Shown here: positions 7,970 through 16,341 of the stretch, in pieces
How the letters are laid out: each line of letters begins with the position of its first letter
Numbering within the stretch: the first letter of the stretch is position 1
NCBI GenBank assembly: GCA_021153285.1
Contig: JAGKTT010000015.1
Location: 1 to 50,564 of the forward strand
Source of the DNA: Bacteroidia bacterium
GTDB taxonomy: Bacteria > Bacteroidota > Bacteroidia > Bacteroidales > UBA932
Reading direction: 5' to 3'
DNA length: 50,564 nucleotides
Notes under the pieces: model-generated
The model's input: only the letters and a program-made list of their open reading frames with translations
The model's database searches: none
What the model was told of the DNA's origin: nothing
Position numbers and translations under genes: made by a program

Positions 7970-8045
7970 ACCTCTTTCCTTCTAAATAACCACAGTTTTT
8001 TGCAATTCGTTGATGTTCAGCGATATAAACGTATTGTACGGCGCA

Positions 8046-9062
8046 CTATAGTGTGCCCATCCAGATGAATGCCATTCCCAGCAAGATGAGGGCCAGATCC
8101 ACCAGCTTAGCCTTGATGTTTCTTTCCTTGAAAATCACTACTCCGCACAGGAATGAAATTATCACCGAACTGCGTCTGACCAATGAAACGACTGATATCA
8201 TCGAATCCGGCTCGCTGAGCGAAGTGAAATAAGCAAAATCACCGATACAGATGAATATGGAAATCAGTGGAATGGCCCAGCTCCAGCGGAACGGGGTGGT
8301 CTTATGGCGGGACGGATACCAGATCAAACCACAGATTATAGTCATTATGATCATCTGGTAGAAATTGAACCAGCTCTGCACGAACATCGGACTGAGTGAC
8401 TTCATTATGAACTTGTCATAAAGTCCGCTGACCGCTCCCATCAGAGTCGCCGCTGCCACGCACCATATCCATTTATTGCTCTTGAAATCAATGTCTTCCT
8501 TCTTTCCTGCCCTGCTCATCAGGAAGATTGATGCCAGAGCCAGCAGCACGCCGGTCCATTGGAGGATATTGAGCCTCTCGCCGAAGATCAGCAATGCTCC
8601 CAGCAGCACAAGTACCGGCCTTGTCGCATTGATCGGGCCGACGATTGTCAATGGCAGGTGCTTCAGTCCGAAATATCCGCAGATCCACGATGAAAGCACA
8701 ATGAAGGCCTTCAGGACTACCATCAGATGGGCCTTGATGGTTAGAGAGGAGGGGCTTAATGGGTTGATTCCGAGGAAGTTGTGCGCACTGCGTGCCGTCG
8801 GTAGTGAGCACGCAGTTTCTGTAATCTGTTGATTTGCAGGTGTGTGGGTTTCTCCTGAGAATGGAGAGATGTCAAGGAATGTTCCTCCGAACCATCCGAA
8901 TCCACCGAGATAATCCAACAGAAAAGGTGAAAATAACACCGTCGAGAATATCGTATTCAGCAGCAGTACGGGAAGGACCGCATTGTCCTTCAGCGAAGCC
9001 TTTTTCGAGGCATCATAGAATCCGAGCATTGCTGCAGAGAAGAAAGCGAGTATAAGCCACAT
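8046..9062 (-). CDS. EamA-family (DMT superfamily) membrane transporter with an internal insertion
   Basis: 338 residues with about ten hydrophobic segments in two halves, each an EamA domain: roughly residues 1-60 plus 113-205, then 215-338. TIVGPINATRPVLVLLGALLIFGERLN and IFKERNIKAKLVDLALILLGMAFIWMG are the typical ends of the two repeats. The family exports or imports small metabolites across the inner membrane; the substrate is unknown. Residues of about 64-112 form a polar loop rich in Ser, Thr and Pro that I do not expect in the family, and it coincides with a DNA palindrome at 8788-8815. It looks like an in-frame insertion between two membrane helices. The frame is otherwise intact. 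Confidence 0.88.
   Translation of the reverse strand: MWLILAFFSAAMLGFYDASKKASLKDNAVLPVLLLNTIFSTVLFSPFLLDYLGGFGWFGGTFLDISPFSGETHTPANQQITETACSLPTARSAHNFLGINPLSPSSLTIKAHLMVVLKAFIVLSSWICGYFGLKHLPLTIVGPINATRPVLVLLGALLIFGERLNILQWTGVLLALASIFLMSRAGKKEDIDFKSNKWIWCVAAATLMGAVSGLYDKFIMKSLSPMFVQSWFNFYQMIIMTIICGLIWYPSRHKTTPFRWSWAIPLISIFICIGDFAYFTSLSEPDSMISVVSLVRRSSVIISFLCGVVIFKERNIKAKLVDLALILLGMAFIWMGTL
8788..8815. repeat. Inverted repeat inside the EamA gene
   Basis: CTGCGTGC (8788-8795) and its exact complement GCACGCAG (8808-8815) flank a 12-nt loop, and one outer A:T pair extends the stem. It is at the centre of the segment that encodes the unexpected loop of the transporter. Confidence 0.8.
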
Positions 9063-9114
9063 ATCCTAAATGCATTTTACGCCTGCAAATGTATTACAAT
9101 TATTATTTATTTCG

Positions 9115-9122
9115 TATTTTTG
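9115..9122 (+). promoter_or_regulatory. -7 box (TATTTTTG) of the aspS promoter
   Basis: Matches TAnnTTTG and lies 33 bp before the aspS start codon, in a 93-bp AT-rich gap between divergent genes. No clear -33 element was seen. Confidence 0.5.
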
Positions 9123-9155
9123 TAAGTTATTACGAAAATATAAAAACAACACTAT

Positions 9156-10928
9156 ATGTACAGAACACATACCTGCGGAGAACTCCGCATTGAAAATGCA
9201 GGCCAGAGCGTTACATTGGCCGGATGGGTGCAGAAGTCAAGAAAGCTTGGCGGAATGACATTCGTGGATCTTAGAGACCGTTATGGAATCACTCAGCTTG
9301 TGGTGGATGCACACGCTGCGGCAGAACTTGTAGAGACGGCTTCAAGCCTTGGTCGCGAGTGGGTCATCCAGGTGACAGGTGAAGTGATCGAGCGCCAGAG
9401 CAAGAATCCTAAGATGCCTACAGGTGACATCGAGATCACCCTCAGCGAAATCAAGGTGCTCAACAAGGCCAATACTCCTCCATTCACAATCGAGGAAGAA
9501 AGCGACGGCGGTGAGGAGCTTCGTGCGAAATATCGTTATCTCGACCTTCGCCGCGGCCCTCTTCAGAGAGCTCTCAAGATCCGTCACCAGATTGCTCACG
9601 AAGTGCGCAACTATCTCGATGCTCAGAACTTCCTTGAGATTGAGACTCCATATCTCATCAAATCTACTCCGGAGGGAGCGCGTGACTTCGTGGTTCCTTC
9701 ACGTATGAACCCTGGTCAGTTCTATGCTCTTCCACAGTCTCCTCAGACATTCAAGCAGCTCCTTATGGTAGCCGGTTACGACCGTTATTTCCAGATCGTA
9801 CGCTGTTTCCGTGATGAGGACCTCCGTGCTGACCGTCAGCCTGAATTCACTCAGATCGACTGCGAGATGTCTTTCGTTGAGCAGGAGGATGTGCTCAATA
9901 CATTCGAGGGAATGATGAGAACCCTCTTCAAGAATGTCCTCAATGTGGAAATCGCTGAGCGTATTCCGCGTATGAGCTGGTATGATGCAATGGATTTCTA
10001 TGGATCGGACAAGCCGGACATCCGTTTCGATATGAAGATTCACGAGATTACAGACCTTGTGAAGGGCTGCGGATTCTCAGTGTTCGATAGCGTAGATTAT
10101 ATTGGAGCAATCAATGTAGAAGGTACAGCAGGCTATACCCGCAAGCAGATCGATGAGCTTACAGAGTGGGTGAAGAGACCTCAGGTGGGTGCAAAGGGAC
10201 TCGTCTACATCAAGCTCAACGAGGACGGAAGCATCAAGTCTTCGATCGACAAGTTCTACACTCCGGAGCAGCTCCAGGCAGTGGCTGACCGCCTCGGTGC
10301 AAAGAAGGGCGATATGATGCTCGTTCTGTGCGGAGCAAAGAGAAAGACACAGAATATGCTCGGAGTACTCCGTATCGAGATGGGTAACCGCCTCGGTCTT
10401 CGTGATCCGTTCAATTTCGCACCTCTCTGGGTGGTGGACTTTCCTCTCGTGGAGTGGGATGACGAGACTCAGCGTTTCTATGCAATGCACCATCCTTTCA
10501 CTGCTCCTAAGCCGGAGCACCTCGAGCTTTTCTATAGTGACAAGAAGGAAGATCTCGAGAAGGTCTGTGCCAATGCTTATGACTTCGTTCTCAACGGTAC
10601 CGAGCTCGGTGGAGGATCAATCCGTATCCACGAGGCTGCAATGCAGGAGCGTATGTTCGAGGTTCTCGGCATCAGCAAGGAGGATGCTGAATACAAATTC
10701 GGCTTCATTATCAACGCATTCAAGTTCGGTGCTCCGCCTCACGGAGGTCTCGCATTCGGATTCGACCGCGTCTGCTCGCTCTTCGGAGGTCAGGAGACAA
10801 TCCGTGACTACATCGCATTCCCTAAGAACAATCAGGGGCGTGATGTTATGATCGATTCTCCTTCATACATCGACCAGGAACAGATGGACGAACTCTTCCT
10901 TGAATCAAAGGCAGAGCATAAAGAATAA
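9156..10928 (+). CDS. aspS: Aspartate--tRNA ligase
   Basis: This 590-residue class II aminoacyl-tRNA synthetase attaches aspartate to tRNA-Asp in the cytoplasm. The N-terminal ~110 residues form the OB-fold anticodon-binding domain (VTLAGWVQKSRKLGGMTFVDLRD). Motif 2 is FRDEDLRADRQPEFTQIDCE, and motif 3 is GLAFGFDRVCSLF near the C-terminus. The bacterial-type GAD insertion lies at roughly 290-410. The length is normal for the bacterial enzyme. A secreted protein gene follows after 5 bp and may share the transcript. Confidence 0.97.
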   Translation: MYRTHTCGELRIENAGQSVTLAGWVQKSRKLGGMTFVDLRDRYGITQLVVDAHAAAELVETASSLGREWVIQVTGEVIERQSKNPKMPTGDIEITLSEIKVLNKANTPPFTIEEESDGGEELRAKYRYLDLRRGPLQRALKIRHQIAHEVRNYLDAQNFLEIETPYLIKSTPEGARDFVVPSRMNPGQFYALPQSPQTFKQLLMVAGYDRYFQIVRCFRDEDLRADRQPEFTQIDCEMSFVEQEDVLNTFEGMMRTLFKNVLNVEIAERIPRMSWYDAMDFYGSDKPDIRFDMKIHEITDLVKGCGFSVFDSVDYIGAINVEGTAGYTRKQIDELTEWVKRPQVGAKGLVYIKLNEDGSIKSSIDKFYTPEQLQAVADRLGAKKGDMMLVLCGAKRKTQNMLGVLRIEMGNRLGLRDPFNFAPLWVVDFPLVEWDDETQRFYAMHHPFTAPKPEHLELFYSDKKEDLEKVCANAYDFVLNGTELGGGSIRIHEAAMQERMFEVLGISKEDAEYKFGFIINAFKFGAPPHGGLAFGFDRVCSLFGGQETIRDYIAFPKNNQGRDVMIDSPSYIDQEQMDELFLESKAEHKE

Positions 10929-10933
10929 CTGCT

Positions 10934-11617
10934 ATGAAAAAGTTACTGATCTTTTGTGTTGCCGCTTTGTCGGCAGTTGTTGCTGTCGCTCAGAATGTCT
11001 CGCCGACAGTCAATTGGCCTTATATGTATCCTGACTTTGTGGAAGGCGAAGTGGAGAAGATGGGCGGCCAGTTTGAGAAAGGACGTTATAATATCCATCT
11101 CAATGTCGGTGCATTGCACTACCTTAACAACGGTACCATCAAGGAGCATCCTACAGTCGGAATCAAATCTATGACAATAGGTGATGATGTCTATCGCAAT
11201 GTTGGAGGCAAGATGTTCAAGGTGCTGGCTCAGGCAGAAGGTGGTTTTGTCGTGCTGGAGACCCTGGCCAATTTTACCGGTATAATAAGCAGGGACGGTG
11301 CTTATGGTGGCGCTGTTGCAAACAGAGACAAGACATTCTCTCATCAGGAGAATAACGGAAGTTTCAACGGATATCTCATTACAGACAAGTATGAGGATCT
11401 GCTTGCCATCAAGGATGACTCCGATAAGGTTCCTGTTACTAAAAAGGTATATATCGTCATTGACAATCTTCTTATTTTTGCCAATAAGAGTAATGTCATC
11501 AATATGACAGGCATCGATAAGAAGGCCTTTTCAGCCTTTCTTAAGGCCAATGATATTAAATGGAAGGAGCCGGAGGATCTGGTGAAGATAATTGATTTTA
11601 TCAAGGCCAATAAATAA
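10934..11617 (+). CDS. Secreted protein of unknown function downstream of aspS
   Basis: 227 residues with a signal peptide (MKKLLIFCVAALSAVVAVAQ). The mature part starts with NVSPTVNWPYMYPDF and has mixed alpha/beta character, without a motif I recognise. Repeated hydrophobic strands (YRNVGGKMFKVL, GGFVVLETL) suggest a compact periplasmic or outer-membrane-associated domain. It lies 5 bp after aspS and ends just before a strong terminator, so it is probably co-transcribed with aspS. Confidence 0.8.
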   Translation: MKKLLIFCVAALSAVVAVAQNVSPTVNWPYMYPDFVEGEVEKMGGQFEKGRYNIHLNVGALHYLNNGTIKEHPTVGIKSMTIGDDVYRNVGGKMFKVLAQAEGGFVVLETLANFTGIISRDGAYGGAVANRDKTFSHQENNGSFNGYLITDKYEDLLAIKDDSDKVPVTKKVYIVIDNLLIFANKSNVINMTGIDKKAFSAFLKANDIKWKEPEDLVKIIDFIKANK

Positions 11618-11642
11618 TTTATATTGACAGTTTCAAAAAAAA

Positions 11643-11667
11643 ACTCCTGATGTCTGACATCAGGAGT
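11643..11667. terminator. Bidirectional terminator between convergent genes
   Basis: Perfect 12-bp stem ACTCCTGATGTC/GACATCAGGAGT with A tracts on the left and T tracts on the right, so it can end transcription from both sides. It lies between the secreted-protein gene (+) and the OmpA/TPR lipoprotein gene (-). Confidence 0.9.
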
Positions 11668-11691
11668 TTTTTTCATATGTTCAAGTAAGAA

Positions 11692-13326
11692 TTATCTGTA
11701 CTGAGCGAACTCGATATCCTTTGCAGCTCTTGCAGCAAGCTTCTCGCAAGCCTTTGCAGCGTCGAGGTTAGTTGCTACGGCAGCGGCATTGCCCTGACGA
11801 GCAGCAGCAACTGCGCGGAGGTAAGCGGCCTGTGGGCACTCGCACTCGAGAGCAGCAGCAGGAGCGTTGTTGCCGTTGAGGAGAGCTACGAGAGCAGCGT
11901 TGTATCCCTTCTTGCCGGCAAGCTTAGCAGCAGCATCGCTGTACTTACCGTTAAGAACGTCGATAACTGCGAGGTTCTCCTTTGCAGTCTCGGTACCTGC
12001 GGCAGCGAAATACTTGGCAGCCTGTGCAAGTTCACCCTCGCGGAGAGCGATAACACCCATTGCATTGTTCCAGTCAGCATCCTGCTCACACTTGTCAAGA
12101 GCTCTCTTAGCATTGCTGTTCTCATCCATATTGAGGTAAACGACAGCAAGGTTGTACTGAGCGGCATTGCTTGAGAACTTGTCAGCAGCCTTCTTGTAAA
12201 GCTCAGCCTTCTGCTCGTTCTCCTTAACGAGAGTAGCTGCGCGGAGGAGAGCTGTCTCATCAAGAACGTCGATGTTCTCGTCGATAAGCTGGAGAAGCTC
12301 CTCGTTTGTATAGTTCTGGAACTCAACGTTAGCGATGAATCTTGCGCGACGGAGCTCAGGGAGAACCTCCTTAGCAAGAGTCTTGAAGATTGAAGACATA
12401 TTCTTGATCTCCTTCTCGCGGACAGCTGGATCGCTGTACATAGAAAGAACGCGGATGATAAGCTCCTTGTCCTCGATGTCTGAAGCAGCAACGAGTTCCT
12501 GGAATCCTTCCCAGTCCTCAGCGATGCTTGAAACGTTTACAGGACCATCCACCGGATGCTTCTTAGTCACCTTGCCGAATGCCTTCTCAGCTGAAACAGA
12601 ACGCTTGTCTGAAAGCTTTGCATTCTCATCTTCCTTACCGTCTGGTGAAGCGTAAGCTACGATGTCAGTACCTGTGAGGGTCTTGCGCTCGTTAGCCTTG
12701 ATCTCGTCGAGAGCAGCCTGGAAATCCTTGATTGACTGTGAAGTAAGCTGGTTGTTTCTTACATTTGCGCTGTTGATCTGATAGAGGATCTGACCCTCGG
12801 CAGTCTGCTTGATGATCTCCTGATATCCGTCAGCCTTGAGATCTACCTTACCCTTCTGGCATACGAGCATATAGGTAGTGTTGGCACCGTCAGCAACCTT
12901 CTTTGAAGGGAGGTCAGCATACTTTGCCTTGTGGCTTACTGTACCACGGAGCTCAAGATAGCACTTCTCCATACCTGGAACATACTGGAACTTAACTTTC
13001 TTTGTTACAGTCGCTCCGTCAGATGGAACTACCTGGAAATTGTCCTTGACCTTCTCGCCCTGGAACATAAATGAATCCATAGCAACCTCTCCACCTTCGT
13101 AAACGATTACAGGTACTACTTCGAGAATAGCCTTAGGGTGGAAATAATCCTCTGGATAAGTTACTGTAACGTCAGCTACGATTTCTCCGCCTACAACCTC
13201 AAGAACTGCAGGGTTGCACTTTACAGTTACGTTTTCCGCCATCTTGGCCATCTTCTCAGGTGAACCGCAGGCTACAGCTGCGATGCTGAGAGCAGCAACA
13301 GACAGCATTTTAGTGATTTTCTTCAT
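11692..13326 (-). CDS. OmpA-like and TPR-repeat outer membrane lipoprotein
   Basis: 544 residues. The lipobox AAVACGS (Cys about 20) marks it as a lipoprotein. Residues of about 35-170 form a beta-rich domain. At 180-270 lies a degenerate OmpA-like peptidoglycan-binding domain (ILYQINSANVRNNQL, then LTGTDIVAYASPDGKEDENAKLSDKRS). The last ~200 residues are Ala-rich TPR-like helices. Related proteins are abundant in Bacteroidetes outer membranes and probably tie the membrane to the cell wall. Strong codon bias (CTC, AAG, GCA) and a good -7 box with a 65-nt AT-rich leader suggest high expression. Confidence 0.82.
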   Translation of the reverse strand: MKKITKMLSVAALSIAAVACGSPEKMAKMAENVTVKCNPAVLEVVGGEIVADVTVTYPEDYFHPKAILEVVPVIVYEGGEVAMDSFMFQGEKVKDNFQVVPSDGATVTKKVKFQYVPGMEKCYLELRGTVSHKAKYADLPSKKVADGANTTYMLVCQKGKVDLKADGYQEIIKQTAEGQILYQINSANVRNNQLTSQSIKDFQAALDEIKANERKTLTGTDIVAYASPDGKEDENAKLSDKRSVSAEKAFGKVTKKHPVDGPVNVSSIAEDWEGFQELVAASDIEDKELIIRVLSMYSDPAVREKEIKNMSSIFKTLAKEVLPELRRARFIANVEFQNYTNEELLQLIDENIDVLDETALLRAATLVKENEQKAELYKKAADKFSSNAAQYNLAVVYLNMDENSNAKRALDKCEQDADWNNAMGVIALREGELAQAAKYFAAAGTETAKENLAVIDVLNGKYSDAAAKLAGKKGYNAALVALLNGNNAPAAALECECPQAAYLRAVAAARQGNAAAVATNLDAAKACEKLAARAAKDIEFAQYR

Positions 13327-13396
13327 TTTGTATTGTTTTTATTTGGTTTGGTTTCATTTTATTCTTTCGAATTTTATCGAAAGGGTATATACAGCG

Positions 13397-13404
13397 CAAA
13401 GATA
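13397..13404 (-). promoter_or_regulatory. -7 box (TATCTTTG) of the OmpA/TPR lipoprotein promoter
   Basis: Minus-strand TATCTTTG, an exact TAnnTTTG match, 70 bp before the start codon with a very AT-rich stretch on both sides. The long AT-rich leader is typical of highly translated Bacteroidetes genes. Confidence 0.7.
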
Positions 13405-13448
13405 GTTATAATTTTTATATTATATTTAAATATTTTCAAGCCTTTTCG

Positions 13449-13456
13449 TAACTTTG
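13449..13456 (+). promoter_or_regulatory. -7 box (TAACTTTG) directly at the start of the sigma-54 regulator gene
   Basis: TAACTTTG ends 7 bp before the ATG, so the predicted RNA start is at most a few nucleotides from the start codon. The message may be leaderless. Confidence 0.65.
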
Positions 13457-13463
13457 TCCCGTT

Positions 13464-14693
13464 ATGACAAATCAGGAATTGCAGAGTCTTAAAAACCGAT
13501 ATGATATAATCGGTAACGATCCCGCCTTGAACCGTGCGCTCGAGGTGGCTCTTGCTGTTGCTCCTACAGATATCACTGTACTTGTTACCGGTGAGAGCGG
13601 TGTAGGAAAAGAGAATATACCGAAGATCATTCATCAGAACAGTGCCCGCAAAAGTGGCAAATACTTCGCTATCAACTGCGGAGCTATTCCGGAGGGTACG
13701 ATAGATTCGGAACTTTTCGGTCACGAAAAAGGATCCTTTACCGGAGCTCACGAGATGAGAAGAGGCTATTTCGAAGAAGCTGACGGAGGTACTTTATTTC
13801 TGGATGAAATCGGAGAACTTCCGATGGCTTCACAGGCTAAGCTTCTGAGGGTACTCCAGTCAGGAGAATTCATCAGAGTGGGCTCGTCAAAGGTGCTCAA
13901 GACGGACGTGCGTGTGATAGCTGCTACCAATGTGAACCTTTTTCACGCTGTCTCGAAGGGAAAGTTCCGCGAAGATCTGTACTACAGGCTCAATGCCGTC
14001 AGTATCACGATGCCTGCTCTCAGGGAAAGGCCAGATGATATAAATCTTCTGTTCCGTAAGTTCGCTTCGGATTTTTCGGCGAAGTACGGATATGCAAGAG
14101 TCGCTCTGACTGAAGATGCATCCATCATACTGAAGAAATACAGGTGGCCGGGAAATATCAGGCAGCTCAAGAATGTGGCTGAGACCATTTCTGCACTGGA
14201 GTCAGGAAGATTATCCCCTGGTTCGGACAAATCCATAATAGATGTGGATGTCTTGTCGCGGTATATCCCGACGGAACAGCCGGATCTCCTTCCTGCAATG
14301 AGTCCGTCCCAACAGGAAACTCCTGAAAGTGCAGCAGAAAGAGAGGCTATCATCAGATCCATTTTCCAGCTAAAGCAGGATGTGGAATATCTCAAGAAGA
14401 TAGTTATGGAGGCAGGACTTGCAAACGGTAAGACTCCTGCAATTGCACCTCCGGAACAGTCTCAGATGCTTCAGCCTCAGGAGGTTGCAAAGGATATGTA
14501 TGATTATGATGATGACCCTGAGGATCAGGATTATGATGTCCGTGAACCGGAAGATATGTCCATAAAGGCATCGAATATGGAACTGATAGAGAAGGTTCTG
14601 CGCAAGCACGATGGAAACAGGAAGGCTGCTGCTGCCGAACTCGGCATATCGGAAAGGACACTTTACAGAAAGATAAAACAGTTGGGAAAATGA
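13464..14693 (+). CDS. Sigma-54-interacting AAA+ transcriptional regulator with Fis-type HTH
   Basis: 409 residues. An AAA+ domain spans about 20-245, with Walker A GESGVGKE, the sigma-54 contact loop as GSFTGA (usual GAFTGA), Walker B GTLFLDEIGE and the arginine-finger region FREDLYYRLN. A long linker (about 265-365) is acidic and Gln/Pro-rich. The C-terminal ~45 residues are a Fis-like helix-turn-helix (NRKAAAAELGISERTLYRKIKQL). There is no receiver or sensor domain at the N-terminus, so control must come from expression level or a partner. It overlaps lptE by 4 bp. This gene order (regulator, lptE, TPR protein, secG) is one I recognise from Bacteroidales. Confidence 0.92.
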   Translation: MTNQELQSLKNRYDIIGNDPALNRALEVALAVAPTDITVLVTGESGVGKENIPKIIHQNSARKSGKYFAINCGAIPEGTIDSELFGHEKGSFTGAHEMRRGYFEEADGGTLFLDEIGELPMASQAKLLRVLQSGEFIRVGSSKVLKTDVRVIAATNVNLFHAVSKGKFREDLYYRLNAVSITMPALRERPDDINLLFRKFASDFSAKYGYARVALTEDASIILKKYRWPGNIRQLKNVAETISALESGRLSPGSDKSIIDVDVLSRYIPTEQPDLLPAMSPSQQETPESAAEREAIIRSIFQLKQDVEYLKKIVMEAGLANGKTPAIAPPEQSQMLQPQEVAKDMYDYDDDPEDQDYDVREPEDMSIKASNMELIEKVLRKHDGNRKAAAAELGISERTLYRKIKQLGK

Positions 14694-15220
14694 AAGTAAA
14701 AAGGACAATATGGGCAAGCTTCTGTGCGGTGCTTGCATTGATGGCGACATTGCCGCTTCTCCATTCCTGTGGCATATATTCATTCACAGGTACTTCGATT
14801 GCACCAGATGTCAAGACTGTGACCGTCAATTATTTCGAGTACCTTGCTCCGAAGGTTAATCCTTCTTTGAGCAATATGCTTACAGAGCAGATGCAGGAAA
14901 AGTTCATAAAACTCACCAAGCTGGAGCTGGTGGACATTGATGGTGATCTTGAGATAATAGGTGCTGTGACCGGATATGATGTCAAGGCAACGGCGATTAC
15001 TGCTAACGAGCAGGCCGCTCAGAACAGACTTACAGTGACTGTGAAGATCGAATTCATCAACAGGAAATACCCCGAAGAGAGTCTTGAGAACAAGTCTTTC
15101 TCTGCTTATCAGGACTTTGACGCTACTATGTCCCTGGATGCTGTAGAGGCTGGTCTCTGTGAGGATATCGTGGAACAGCTCTGTGAGGATATATTCAACG
15201 GAACAGTAGCAAACTGGTAA
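14690..15220 (+). CDS. lptE: LptE-family LPS-assembly lipoprotein
   Basis: 176 residues with a signal peptide ending in the lipobox LLHSC, followed by GIYSFTG as in Bacteroidetes LptE proteins. A conserved core of strands and helices follows (VKTVTVNYFEY, NMLTEQMQEKF). LptE plugs the LptD barrel in the outer membrane and helps place lipopolysaccharide on the cell surface. It is translationally coupled to the regulator gene upstream (4-bp overlap) and lies 1 bp from the next gene. The call relies on lipobox, size and context more than on an invariant motif. Confidence 0.82.
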   Translation: MKVKRTIWASFCAVLALMATLPLLHSCGIYSFTGTSIAPDVKTVTVNYFEYLAPKVNPSLSNMLTEQMQEKFIKLTKLELVDIDGDLEIIGAVTGYDVKATAITANEQAAQNRLTVTVKIEFINRKYPEESLENKSFSAYQDFDATMSLDAVEAGLCEDIVEQLCEDIFNGTVANW

Positions 15221-15221
15221 T

Positions 15222-15830
15222 ATGAGCGGATATATTGACATAAAGAAACTTACCCTCGATGAGCTGACAGGGGTCGTGAACCTTTATCCTTGGTTCGGCG
15301 GTGCAAGGAAGGAATTGTGCGAGAGGATGAGTCGTATGGGAGGCGACGGCTGGGGAGAGGCTCAATATGCTGATGCCGCAATGTATATCGGTGCGAGAGG
15401 AAAACTTTCCGATATGATGAGGGCAGCGCGCCGTTCGGATTGGGAAGATGCTGATGTCGAGAAACTCCTTAAATCTTATATTGTCGAGAAAAAGGAAGAA
15501 GACAATGCGCCTGCCGAGGTGAGCTCCAGGAAGGTATATGCCGGTGTCGGTGATTATTTCTCTCAGGATGAGTACGACCAGGTCCGCAAGTCCGATGACA
15601 ATGTCTTCTCCCGTTATGCGGCAAAGGCACGTCAGGGCAAGCCATCACCGGAAGAAGTCCACGATCTGGAGTTCGACCTTTATACCGAAACGTTGGCCCG
15701 AATTTACCTCGAACAGGGCTATCCGGAACAGGCAAAAAGCATTTATTCAAAACTAATTTTGGCATATCCAGAAAAAAATGCTTACTTTGCAGCCCTTATT
15801 CAAAAAATTGACGAATTAAATCAGTATTAA
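15222..15830 (+). CDS. TPR-like cytoplasmic protein in the lptE-secG operon
   Basis: 202 residues, no signal peptide. The N-terminal half is helical and charged. The C-terminal 60 residues form a tetratricopeptide-like pair (LYTETLARIYLEQGYPEQAKSIYSKLILAYPEKN), a protein-interaction module. It lies 1 bp after lptE and 4 bp before secG, so it is made with envelope-assembly proteins. No enzymatic motif is seen. Confidence 0.8.
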   Translation: MSGYIDIKKLTLDELTGVVNLYPWFGGARKELCERMSRMGGDGWGEAQYADAAMYIGARGKLSDMMRAARRSDWEDADVEKLLKSYIVEKKEEDNAPAEVSSRKVYAGVGDYFSQDEYDQVRKSDDNVFSRYAAKARQGKPSPEEVHDLEFDLYTETLARIYLEQGYPEQAKSIYSKLILAYPEKNAYFAALIQKIDELNQY

Positions 15831-15834
15831 CGAT

Positions 15835-16191
15835 ATGAATGCACTTTTTACAGTTTTGACAGTGCTTGTTCTCATTGCAAGCGTTCTCATTACACTCATC
15901 GTCCTTCTCCAGAACGGAAAGGGAGGCGGACTCGCAAGCAACTTTACTGCAGGTAACCAGACATTCGGCGTGCGCCAGACAGCTGACATCCTCGAGAAGA
16001 TCACTTGGGGACTCGTTGTATTCATCTTCGTGCTTTCAATTGTAACAACATTCTCACTTGGCAACAAGGCTGCTGATGTTGACTACACTGACAAGCTCGA
16101 GACTGAGGCAGCTGCTCCTGTATTCCCAGAGGCTGTTCAGGAAGCACCGGCAGTTGAGGCAGAGACTCCTGCAGAGACTCCAGCTGAGTAA
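15835..16191 (+). CDS. secG: Preprotein translocase subunit SecG
   Basis: 118 residues. The first membrane helix (FTVLTVLVLIASVLITLIVLLQ) is followed by the SecG hallmark GKGGGLASNF and GVRQTADILEKITW, then a second helix. SecG associates with SecYE in the inner membrane and speeds protein export. An acidic Ala/Glu/Pro tail of about 35 residues ends the protein, as is common in Bacteroidetes SecG. It is the last gene of the operon and is followed by a terminator. Confidence 0.93.
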   Translation: MNALFTVLTVLVLIASVLITLIVLLQNGKGGGLASNFTAGNQTFGVRQTADILEKITWGLVVFIFVLSIVTTFSLGNKAADVDYTDKLETEAAAPVFPEAVQEAPAVEAETPAETPAE

Positions 16192-16256
16192 TTTGAGTCA
16201 CCGGTCTGACTGACAAATTGTCAGAAAGACAGGATTGGAATACATTTTGACCTATA

Positions 16257-16282
16257 GCCGTCTGTTCTTCGGAGCAGACGGC
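16257..16282 (+). terminator. Terminator after secG
   Basis: Stem GCCGTCTG/CAGACGGC with a 10-nt loop, followed by TTATTGTGCTTTTT. A smaller palindrome CTGACAAATTGTCAG lies at 16210-16224, before it. Confidence 0.75.
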
Positions 16283-16341
16283 TTATTGTGCTTTTTGCCG
16301 GCCCGAAGATATTGATATTGAACATTAAAACGGACAATAAT

